A DNA stretch of 64,000 nucleotides from Symploca sp. SIO2C1 (lineage in GTDB: Bacteria; Cyanobacteriota; Cyanobacteriia; Cyanobacteriales; Coleofasciculaceae): assembly GCA_010692635.1 (NCBI GenBank), contig JAAHGL010000001.1:21169-85168 (forward strand). The letters run 5' to 3'. Below the pieces are notes generated by a model. That model was not told the origin of the DNA. It ran no database searches and saw only the letters and a program-made list of their open reading frames with translations. This document shows positions 57,037 to 64,000 of this stretch, in pieces. A program made the translations under genes and the position numbers. Numbering within the stretch: position 1 is the first letter of the stretch; every line of letters begins with the position of its first letter.

Positions 57037-58017
57037 ATGAGTTACCCTGTTTGCAAGCAGCAGTATCAGCCAACTACTTTGTCAGTCAAGCTAATTGTTT
57101 CTGGCTTAATGTTGGTATTAATAGGTACGGTGAAAGCACCGCTGGTGAATGCTCAACCTGCGATCGTACCTATCATCACTCAAGCGCAAGAAACAACAGA
57201 AAGCAACAAGATCGCTAATCAACTACTGGGGAAGTGGCAAGCTAGAGATCCCAACACTGACGAACTGGTGACGTTTATTTTTGCGCCAGAGGCTAAATTA
57301 CTGATTGTTTTACCAGACAAGGAAGAATCTGCGATCGCAATCAAAATGGGTTACGCAATTGATGTCACTACTCAACCCATGCAACTGGAAGTAATAGCTA
57401 GTCCTGATGAAGTAGCCCAAACTATCTTTGAGCTAACTAACGAAGGTAAGCTACGTTTAGAGTTAGATGGTATTGACCCTGGACAACCCACACCTACTGC
57501 TTTTAGTTCTAATGCCACCCTGTTTGAGAAGATTTCTGATAGTACAACTTTGCCAGAGGATGTACAAGTAGTCGAGCTGGAGACTCAACCCAAAACTTCA
57601 AAGCCAAAGATCCCAATCCAATTCATAACTCTCCTAACCAAAGCACAACAGGATTATTATCTGGAAAATGGTAAATTTGCCGCTGATGCGGAAGAATTGG
57701 AGATTGTAACTAACTTAGAAACTCAGTTCTATCGCTATGAGATTGTTCCTCAAGGCGATTCCCAACAGAATGGTTCTACTATAGGCAACGTACCCACTCA
57801 GAGTGTGGCAATTATGGCTTTACCTAAGCCAGATACTGAACTACCTAGCTATATTGGTTGGCTATTCATCACCAAAGTTGAAGGTGAAACTACTGCTATT
57901 AGAAGGATTTGTGAATCTGACGAATCCTCAATTGCACCATCAGTAATGCCTACAATTGCTGTGCAGGATGACTCATTAGTAATTCAATGTCCAACAGGTT
58001 TTACTTTATTGAGGTAG
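57037..58017 (+). CDS. Exported protein with type IV pilin-like G/H domain
   Basis: 326 residues. An N-terminal hydrophobic segment (about 19-40, LIVSGLMLVLIGTVKAPLVN) suggests export. The first half (about 60-180) is a beta-rich unit (QLLGKWQARDPNTDELVTFI) found next to pilin-like domains. The second half has TLLTKAQQDYYLENGKFAAD then a FYRYEI segment, the G/H-type pilin-like region. It lacks the GFTLxE prepilin cleavage site, so it is probably not an assembled pilin. Confidence 0.7.
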   Translation: MSYPVCKQQYQPTTLSVKLIVSGLMLVLIGTVKAPLVNAQPAIVPIITQAQETTESNKIANQLLGKWQARDPNTDELVTFIFAPEAKLLIVLPDKEESAIAIKMGYAIDVTTQPMQLEVIASPDEVAQTIFELTNEGKLRLELDGIDPGQPTPTAFSSNATLFEKISDSTTLPEDVQVVELETQPKTSKPKIPIQFITLLTKAQQDYYLENGKFAADAEELEIVTNLETQFYRYEIVPQGDSQQNGSTIGNVPTQSVAIMALPKPDTELPSYIGWLFITKVEGETTAIRRICESDESSIAPSVMPTIAVQDDSLVIQCPTGFTLLR

Positions 58018-58040
58018 AAGGCCATATTGCATATGCCTAG

Positions 58041-58105
58041 TACCGCTGCGCGGAATTAAGAATTAAGAATTAAGAATGCTTATAGAGTAAGGATTCTATC
58101 GATAC
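58041..58105 (-). repeat. Truncated inverted-end element with heptamer core (copy 4)
   Basis: Left half only: TACCGCTGCGCGGAATT, AAGAATT heptamers, ATGCTTATAGAGTAAGGATT, then it breaks off. CTAG precedes it. Confidence 0.65.
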
Positions 58106-58165
58106 CCTGCTTGGTTAAAATAGAATCATATGGATATGTGTTTCTCACCATAGGATTTACAGAAA

Positions 58166-58582
58166 GTGACTTCTGCTGCATCTTCTCCGACATCGGCGCA
58201 AACCGTTGAACTATCTCCCAGCTACACCCTGCCGTTGGTGTTGATTTTTGCAGCTCCGTTGGTGCTGCTCCTACAGCAGTGGGTTGGTTTAGCCCTCAGT
58301 CTAACGGTAAGCTTGGTCATTGCACTTTTTGGCTTGTTTCTTTTTTTCCAAGCCGTAACCATCCGTCTACAATTTACGCCAACAGCTTTGGATATCTATC
58401 GCTCCGAGACAATGATCCGGCGTTTTCCTTATCAAGACTGGCAAAACTGGCGCATCTTTTGGACACCAGTGCCAATTTTGTTTTATTTCAAAGAAGTCAA
58501 AAGCATTCACTTCCTACCTGTGCTGTTTGATCCTAAGATGCTAGAAGCTTGTCTAGAAGAACGCTGTCCTAGGAATGGGTAG
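58166..58582 (+). CDS. DUF3119 family protein
   Basis: 138 residues. Two hydrophobic segments (about 21-38 and 42-64), then a soluble part with IYRSETMIRRFPYQDWQNWR and ILFYFKEVKSIHFLPVLFD, the features of this cyanobacterial/plastid family. Start is GTG 58166. Function not established; it precedes the DUF3086 gene by about 155 bases. Its last two residues and stop lie at the edge of a GGGTGAGC-family repeat. Confidence 0.82.
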   Translation: MTSAASSPTSAQTVELSPSYTLPLVLIFAAPLVLLLQQWVGLALSLTVSLVIALFGLFLFFQAVTIRLQFTPTALDIYRSETMIRRFPYQDWQNWRIFWTPVPILFYFKEVKSIHFLPVLFDPKMLEACLEERCPRNG

Positions 58583-58687
58583 AAGGATGGGGATATGGGG
58601 GAATGGGGAAATGGGGAGATAAACGAGAACTGATAATTTTTTTATACTTAGCCAGAAATTCCACCCAAAATTTTGCTCACCCCCCAG
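58577..58687 (+). repeat. Dispersed repeat, GGGTGAGC family (copy 4)
   Basis: Core GGGGATATGGGG and GGGGAAAT units, then ACTGATAATTTTTTTATAC and GAAATTCCACCC, ending TTTTGCTCACCCCC. Its left end is decayed (GGGTAGAAGG). Confidence 0.7.
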
Positions 58688-58737
58688 AAACTAAGTTAGT
58701 TGCTACTCTATACAGGATTCTCCACGCCGATTTTTAA

Positions 58738-59895
58738 ATGAATTCAGACGAACAACAAAAAGACGAACAAGAACAACCAGCCTCTGATGCTGTTGAGTTA
58801 ACAAATAAGCAAGAATTGGATTCAGAGTCCCCAAAGGAAAAAGTTGAATTAGGGCAGCCTTTGGAACTAGGAGAGCCTTTAAATTTGAACCAATCTTCAG
58901 ATGATCATCAGGAAGTTACTGATTTAGCTCAAACAGTCGCTGAGCTTGAGCGTAAAGAAAGGGATTTGAGAAAGAAAATTGCGGCTTTGCAAGAAAGCCA
59001 CGATAAGCTCCTCTCTGAGCAGCTCTCGCAAGCTCAAGCTGCTGTGGGAAGGTTGGTGCAAGAAGGTTTGAGTGAGCTAGAGCAACGTAAGCAAGCACTG
59101 CAAATTTCCGTTGAACAACTGGAACGTCGCCGAGAGCGTATCCAGGCAGAAATGCGAACAACTTTTGCCGGTGCCTCCCAAGAACTAGCAATTCGAGTGC
59201 AGGGCTTTAAAGATTATTTAGTAGGTAGTCTAGAAGACTTGGCTCTTGCCGCAGAGCAACTGGAACTCTCACCAACCTCATACCCAGCAGAAGAACCAAC
59301 AACCGCTCGCTTTGATTCTCAACCTACAGAAAATACTCCCAACAACAAATTCGCCGAACAAGCGTTCCAAGACCAAGCAAGGCAAATTCGTAATATCCTA
59401 GACCAATACCGAACACGACCAGATTACTACGGACCACCTTGGCAATTGCGTCGCACTTTTGAGCCGATTCATGCTGAGAGAGTCTCCAATTGGTTTTTTT
59501 CTCAGGGGGGTCGTGGTGCCCTAAAAACTATAGGTAGCCGCCTACAAAACATTTTAATTGGTTCAGCGACTATTTCAGTATTGCGGAGTATTTATGGCGA
59601 TCGCTTACGCACTCTCATCCTTGCCAATACACCGGAACGACTGGGAGAATGGCGTCGAGGATTGCAAGATTGTTTAGGCGTCTCCCGCAGTGACTTTGGT
59701 CCAGAAAGAGGTATAGTCTTGTTTGAGGAACCACCAGCCCTCGTTCAAAAAGCTGACCGCTTGATTAACCAAAAACGGCTACCACTGATTATTATTGATG
59801 AAACGGAAGACCAGATTAGTCTGTCAATGCTGCAATTTCCTCTGTGGTTAGCTTTTGCCCCTGATCCTGAGCAGTTGTCTAGCTACGACTATTGA
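58738..59895 (+). CDS. DUF3086 family protein
   Basis: 385 residues. Acidic, disordered N-terminus (1-60), a long coiled coil (about 62-145, with VAELERKERDLRKKIAALQE), then a conserved globular half beginning near 220 (QIRNILDQYRTRPDYYGPPW, and IGSATISVLRSIYGDRLRTL). No signal peptide. A conserved cyanobacterial protein of unknown role, often near plsY as here (24 bases). Confidence 0.82.
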   Translation: MNSDEQQKDEQEQPASDAVELTNKQELDSESPKEKVELGQPLELGEPLNLNQSSDDHQEVTDLAQTVAELERKERDLRKKIAALQESHDKLLSEQLSQAQAAVGRLVQEGLSELEQRKQALQISVEQLERRRERIQAEMRTTFAGASQELAIRVQGFKDYLVGSLEDLALAAEQLELSPTSYPAEEPTTARFDSQPTENTPNNKFAEQAFQDQARQIRNILDQYRTRPDYYGPPWQLRRTFEPIHAERVSNWFFSQGGRGALKTIGSRLQNILIGSATISVLRSIYGDRLRTLILANTPERLGEWRRGLQDCLGVSRSDFGPERGIVLFEEPPALVQKADRLINQKRLPLIIIDETEDQISLSMLQFPLWLAFAPDPEQLSSYDY

Positions 59896-59919
59896 GATTT
59901 TAGATTTTAGATTTACTTT

Positions 59920-60579
59920 ATGTTACTTGAGTTGACTTTAAGTGGATTATTGCTACTTGCAGCTTATCTATTAGGCTCGCTCCCGACTGGTTATCTAGCA
60001 GGGCGCTGGCTCAAAGGAATTGATATTCGCGAGCATGGCTCTGGTTCCACAGGTGCGACTAATGTTTTGAGAACTTTGGGTAAAGCACCAGCCTTAGCAG
60101 TTTTCCTGATTGATGTTGTTAAAGGTTCTGCAGCGATCGCTATTATTTATAGTTTCTATATTCTAGTCGAAACATCAGTGATTCCAGTTACTTGGAAACC
60201 TTGGTTAGTGGCTTTAGCAGCATTTACAGCAATACTGGGACACAGTAAATCAATCTGGCTGAACTTCACTGGTGGCAAATCAGTAGCTACAAGTTTGGGG
60301 GTTTTACTTGCCATGTCTTGGCAAGTGGCTCTAGGAACTTTCGGTATCTTTGCCATCATGCTGGCAATCTCACGTATTGTTTCTCTTAGTTCCTTATTTG
60401 GTGCGATCGCTGTTTTTGTATTGATGATTCTCTTCAATCAACCATTACCCTACGAAATATTTGGTGTTGTTGCTGGCTTATACGTTTTCCTACGCCATAG
60501 TAGTAATATTCAACGTATACTCGCTGGCACTGAGCCTAAAATCGGACAACCACTACAATCAGAAGCTCAAAGTAATTAG
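59920..60579 (+). CDS. plsY: Acyl-phosphate:glycerol-3-phosphate acyltransferase
   Basis: First acylation in phospholipid and glycolipid synthesis. 219 residues, multi-pass. Conserved GSLPTGYLAGRWLKGIDIR, HGSGSTGATNVLRTLGK, HSKSIWLNFTGGKSVATSLG are the three family motifs. It follows the DUF3086 gene closely and its 3' end overlaps the opposite-strand ATPase gene by four bases. Confidence 0.94.
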   Translation: MLLELTLSGLLLLAAYLLGSLPTGYLAGRWLKGIDIREHGSGSTGATNVLRTLGKAPALAVFLIDVVKGSAAIAIIYSFYILVETSVIPVTWKPWLVALAAFTAILGHSKSIWLNFTGGKSVATSLGVLLAMSWQVALGTFGIFAIMLAISRIVSLSSLFGAIAVFVLMILFNQPLPYEIFGVVAGLYVFLRHSSNIQRILAGTEPKIGQPLQSEAQSN

Positions 60580-63329
60580 GTAGCAGGCGATCGCAGTAAT
60601 ACCCAACGGCGAAACAATTCTACGGTAATCTGCCAACCTTCTTGAGTCTGGTGGATGACATCATGACGCTTTAGAGTTTGGAGTGCTGCGAGCAGGGTTG
60701 CTTCATCCAGGTTAGTGGCTGCGGCTAGAGCTGATTGGCTCAATCCTGAAGGCTGAGGTGCTAAGATGCGTAATATTTCCTGTTGACCTGGGGCTCCTTC
60801 TATTGCTTGACCCCAAACTCCCGTAAAATAGGGACTGCCTTTGTGCAAAAATTCGGGGTTGTTGATCACTGCTTCTAAGTCTTCGACGGTAAAGACAGGC
60901 TCGCGATCGCGTTTTTGCTCGAATACTTGCTTATTGTAGCGGTTGACTAACTGGAATCCGACTAATTGTACTAGATAGGGTTGACCAGCGGTAAGAGAAT
61001 AGATTTGGTCTAGGGTTTCGGGAGTGTAGTCCAAGGGGAAGTCTTCTATTGCTGGATTGGCGAGGATTTGCTGGGTAGCCGCTGGTTCTAAGAAGCTGAC
61101 GCGAATAGGGATGACGCTGGCAAAGAAGGGTTGAAAATAATCTTCGGTCATTTCTTCTAAAGTATGTAACCCGGCAAAAGCAAAGGCAATGTGCTTACTC
61201 TTTTGCACACTAGCTCGCAGCACTTTCATAAAATCGGGAGCGATTTTGCCTTTATTAATCAGTTCTTCGATTTGCTCGAACTCGTCTAGGGCGATAATGA
61301 GGCTTTGAGGATTTTGCCCCCCCAACCCCCCAACTTTGGGGGGAGTAAATCCGGTTCCCCCCAGAATTGGGGGGCTAGGGGGGCACATTAGTAACTCCTG
61401 TACTTCTTTCAGATAGCGGCGGAAGGTAGGGTAAGGTAGGTTCAGCAAGTCTTCATCAGCTGGAGGTGGTAGGTTAACAGCTTCAGCAATACCATCACAA
61501 ATTGCCATCAGCACTTCTCCCACTCCCTGGGAAGTATCCCCCACACTTAGTAGGTTAATGTAGGCTAGTTTGATCTCTGCTCCCAGGCAATTGGCAATAT
61601 TACGGAGGATCGACGTCTTGCCCATACGGCGATGACCGTAGATTACTACCGATTGCACTTGGTGATTGGTGAGCCAGAGTTCCTCTAGTTCCCTCATTAT
61701 GTCTTCTCGTCCGATAAAGAGGTTGCCTTCCACCGGATCACCGATAGTATAGGGATTACGGACTGGTTTGGTGATGACAATTTCTCCCACTTCACCGGCT
61801 ATTTGTAGTAATGCTTCTTGCCAAGTCTCAGCTATATCGATAATTAGGTCTTTTTCTGCTTTTGGTAGAGTATTTTGGTTATTGAGAATACCTTTAAGTT
61901 CTCCCACAGCTCGATTAAGAGCGAAGGATCTGGCACCACGAGACACACTGCGCTCAACTACCTGGAGATCTTCGATTACTCTACCCAAAGAAGCGATCGC
62001 ATTCCAAGTAGTTGGACGAAGCAAGGGTTCTTGAGGGAAAGCAGGTAGTTGGATCCTAGCAATAGCGGCTGGTTCTTTAACTCCCTGAAAAGCTGTTAGA
62101 GTTTGGGCTAAGGTGAACATTTCCTCTCCATAAGGGAGAGAGCGCACTACGGTAAAAGCTTCTACAGCTTTTGCTGGTTCCTTTTCGTGCAGATACCAGA
62201 AACCAGCGGCAGCAGCACGAGCAGGGGTATCTAGACGAGTGCCTGTTGCCAAACGAGCCTGAAGCCTTCTTTTCCAGGGAGGAGGCAAGAGAAAGAAACC
62301 TTCGAGAAACCGTGATTTGAGCTGTGCGTTGAGGGAAGCTGAAGCAAAACGTACCAAATCCCAATCATCAGTAGCTTCAGCTAGCTTAACTACTCGAAAA
62401 ATAACTTCTTCTGGAGGTGTTGCGGCAAGTACGGGATTGACAGCCTTAACAACAGGGATGAATTGAAGAGTGTAAGTAAGCAGTTGGTTAGCGTTGTGCA
62501 AACCTGTATCCCAATCCTGCCGCAGCCAATTTTGCAATCGGGAAGAAAGAGAAATTAGAGGCAGTGGGGTAATCCGGGGGAGCATCCAACTCTGATTCTG
62601 GAGCAGTCCCCTACTGAATGGTAGAGTAACAAGCCAATTCTCTAGGCGGTTTCTCCCCACGGCTACTGCTACCCAAAAAGCCATGCCACCTGCCACGTCA
62701 CCGGCCCCGCCACCTGCCACACCAATTGCCACGCCAAAAGCCACGCCACCTGCCACACCACTTGACACGCCACTTGACACGCCAGCTACCACGAGACCTG
62801 GCACACAAAAAAATACGCTAATTGCCATGCCACTTGCCACGCCAAAAGCCACACCACCTGCCACACTACCTGCTACACCACCTGCTATACCAATTGCCAC
62901 ACCAATTGCCACGCCAAAAGCCACACCACTTGACACGCCAAAAGCCACACCACCTGCCACACTACCTGCTACACAAAAAAACACGCTAATTGCCACGCCG
63001 CCTGCCATACGAAACCAATCGATGGAAAAAGCTATTTCCTGAAGCAATAAACCTAGAAGCAATGGTGTAACAACTGTCAGCGCCAACCCTTGTATAAGCA
63101 ACTGACGTTGGATAGCATTCTGACGCAGCAACTCCCATCCTTTGCGCCAGTTCATTTCTCCTTCTGGAATATACCCACCCCCAAAAGTATCCACATACCA
63201 CCGCAAAGCCTGGGGAAAGTAAAACACCCAGTACAACAACCGCAGATAATCCAAAGGATTCCACAAAGATAGAGGCTGCTTCAATTTGGGAGCCAAATCT
63301 AAGCGGGGAACAGAACGGTGTTGGTTCAT
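60576..63329 (-). CDS. AAA-type ATPase with GVAx-repeat membrane region
   Basis: 917 residues. N-terminus: a Pro/Leu-rich part, a hydrophobic segment near 75-95, then residues ~97-215 built largely of GVAx/GVSx four-residue repeats, all small and hydrophobic, presumably membrane spanning. A helical region (about 240-500) follows. The ATPase starts GNLFIGREDIMRELEELW near 530: Walker A GHRRMGKTS near 561, Walker B LIIALDEFEQ near 675, with a sensor-type SVQKSKHIAFAFAGLHT. The C-terminus is winged-helix like (SQSALAAATNLDEATLLAA). The fold resembles Orc1/STAND-type ATPases. Between the helix after Walker A and Walker B is a Pro/Gly insertion (about 648-672) encoded by a palindromic repeat. Role unknown; a regulatory or defence ATPase is one option. 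Confidence 0.8.
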   Translation of the reverse strand: MNQHRSVPRLDLAPKLKQPLSLWNPLDYLRLLYWVFYFPQALRWYVDTFGGGYIPEGEMNWRKGWELLRQNAIQRQLLIQGLALTVVTPLLLGLLLQEIAFSIDWFRMAGGVAISVFFCVAGSVAGGVAFGVSSGVAFGVAIGVAIGIAGGVAGSVAGGVAFGVASGMAISVFFCVPGLVVAGVSSGVSSGVAGGVAFGVAIGVAGGGAGDVAGGMAFWVAVAVGRNRLENWLVTLPFSRGLLQNQSWMLPRITPLPLISLSSRLQNWLRQDWDTGLHNANQLLTYTLQFIPVVKAVNPVLAATPPEEVIFRVVKLAEATDDWDLVRFASASLNAQLKSRFLEGFFLLPPPWKRRLQARLATGTRLDTPARAAAAGFWYLHEKEPAKAVEAFTVVRSLPYGEEMFTLAQTLTAFQGVKEPAAIARIQLPAFPQEPLLRPTTWNAIASLGRVIEDLQVVERSVSRGARSFALNRAVGELKGILNNQNTLPKAEKDLIIDIAETWQEALLQIAGEVGEIVITKPVRNPYTIGDPVEGNLFIGREDIMRELEELWLTNHQVQSVVIYGHRRMGKTSILRNIANCLGAEIKLAYINLLSVGDTSQGVGEVLMAICDGIAEAVNLPPPADEDLLNLPYPTFRRYLKEVQELLMCPPSPPILGGTGFTPPKVGGLGGQNPQSLIIALDEFEQIEELINKGKIAPDFMKVLRASVQKSKHIAFAFAGLHTLEEMTEDYFQPFFASVIPIRVSFLEPAATQQILANPAIEDFPLDYTPETLDQIYSLTAGQPYLVQLVGFQLVNRYNKQVFEQKRDREPVFTVEDLEAVINNPEFLHKGSPYFTGVWGQAIEGAPGQQEILRILAPQPSGLSQSALAAATNLDEATLLAALQTLKRHDVIHQTQEGWQITVELFRRWVLLRSPAT
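61316..61385. repeat. Palindromic GC-rich repeat inserted in frame in the ATPase gene
   Basis: GCCCCCCCAACCCCCCAACT, then TTGGGGGGAG, TTCCCCCCAG and TTGGGGGGCTAGGGGGGC: two opposed hairpins. It encodes CPPSPPILGGTGFTPPKVGG in the ATPase frame. A similar design is at 63831-63903. Confidence 0.75.
62683..63042 (-). repeat. 12-bp minisatellite coding for GVAx
   Basis: About thirty degenerate copies of a 12-base unit (GGC/GGT GTG GCA xxx on the coding strand) within the ATPase gene. Confidence 0.8.
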
Positions 63330-64000
63330 CTTGGTTGTTGGTTGTTTGTTGTTGGTTGTTTGTCTTTACCGAACACCCATGTCTTTGAGTATGATGCGAT
63401 CGCATTCACGTCAATTACCAAACCCACCGTTATCATTGAGCAAGAATAGGGAAATGCGATCAGTAATTATTGGTATTAGTGCCAGTAGCCAGTAGGTTGG
63501 GTTAGCGCTAGCGTAACCCAACACCAATGTCTTTCGGTATGATGCGATCGCTAATTATTAGGGCTTTTGCACAAATCTCGGAAGGGCGAAGCATTTGGAT
63601 GGAGAGATTTGGGTTTATGTGGTTGAATTATCGCCTAAATGCTTCGCCCCTACAGGATAATTGCTCAAAATCCACCCCACCGGCATTACCACTGGCGGGT
63701 TTAGCATCAATTATAAAGCCCACCAGGGGTTTCAAGATACTGTTGGCGAATCAATGTAGGGTGTGACCCCTCACCAACTAAACTAACGTGTATACAAGAT
63801 TCTCACCGAAATAGGTCAAGATCTTGGTACCCCCCTTATTCCCCCCTTAGTAAGGGGGAAAATCTTGTCCTCCCCCTTACTAAGGGGGAGCTAGAGGGGG
63901 TCAACCCTCACAAGGGTAGGTTTTTTATCACAATATCTGCGAATGGAATTGGAGGTTGAAAACTCTTTCCATAGCGGCGCTAGCGGAACGTATTACTGGA
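63330..64000. other. Non-coding end of the window, repeats
   Basis: No gene is supported. It has GGTTGTTTGTTG units (63332-63362), two TATGATGCGATCGC repeats (63400 and 63539), a GGTTGGGTTAGCGCTAGCGT palindrome (63494-63520), an inverted pair GGGCGAAGCATTTGG / CCTAAATGCTTCGCCC (63585 and 63633) and the GC-rich hairpin at 63831-63903. Confidence 0.55.
63831..63903. repeat. Palindromic CCCCCTTA / TAAGGGGG repeat
   Basis: Two opposed hairpins (CCCCCCTTAGTAAGGGGG and TCCCCCTTACTAAGGGGGA), the same design as the insertion in the ATPase gene but with a different core. Confidence 0.65.

Noticed and set aside
62077..62364. Minus-strand second frame in the ATPase gene
   Set aside because: Overlaps the well-supported ATPase frame; no motif.

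Overview
The window comes from a filamentous-type cyanobacterium. It carries photosystem I genes (psaA, psaB, psaL, and a tiny psaI missed by length cut-offs), psbM, a ferrochelatase with a chlorophyll-binding-like tail, and several protein families typical of cyanobacteria (DUF3086, DUF3119, the two-membrane-segment hypotheticals). The octamer GCGATCGC (HIP1) is scattered through it, and intergenic DNA is full of seven-base tandem repeats (STRR type). No rRNA, tRNA or CRISPR array was found. I do not name a species.

Region 1 (1-15 kb, mostly + strand) is a surface polysaccharide locus. It holds a rhamnosyltransferase-like GT2, three sulfotransferases (two of them a recent tandem duplicate), the complete dTDP-L-rhamnose set (rfbC-rfbD-rfbA, with rfbB further on), a membrane-anchored protein resembling clan-A glycoside hydrolases, a GT4, galE and a second GT2. 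Together these suggest a sulfated, rhamnose-containing exopolysaccharide. A response regulator-PAS-adenylate cyclase follows.

Region 2 (17-28.8 kb) mixes housekeeping and small accessory genes: a Rab-like small GTPase, clpC, a broken PIN toxin pair, pyrG with a tail made from a dispersed repeat, and a MerA-like flavoprotein with its VTT membrane partner.

Region 3 (28.8-44 kb) is accessory. It has an IS200/IS605 remnant, a 1638-residue multi-lectin protein (five LamG, one beta-trefoil, one jacalin-like domain), a polyamine set (carboxynorspermidine synthase and decarboxylase, agmatinase family), a DUF433/DUF5615 toxin-antitoxin pair flanked by duplicated scars, and a lipoprotein gene fused to an aminotransferase remnant.

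Region 4 (44.6-64 kb) is core metabolism: psaA-psaB, psaI, psaL, a tandem universal stress protein, psbM, hemH, gdhA, plsY, and finally a membrane-anchored AAA-type ATPase with a striking GVAx repeat.

The most unusual layer is the small mobile DNA. At least four families of roughly 100-300 bp elements with inverted ends can be told apart by eye, several with matching target-site duplications: TNA for the TACCAAATCC family, six bases for the GGGYTTGCTG family, nine bases for one GGGTGAGC copy. Some repeats have entered coding sequence, in the C-terminus of pyrG and in frame inside the ATPase. All functional calls rest on reading motifs by eye; no database search was run.
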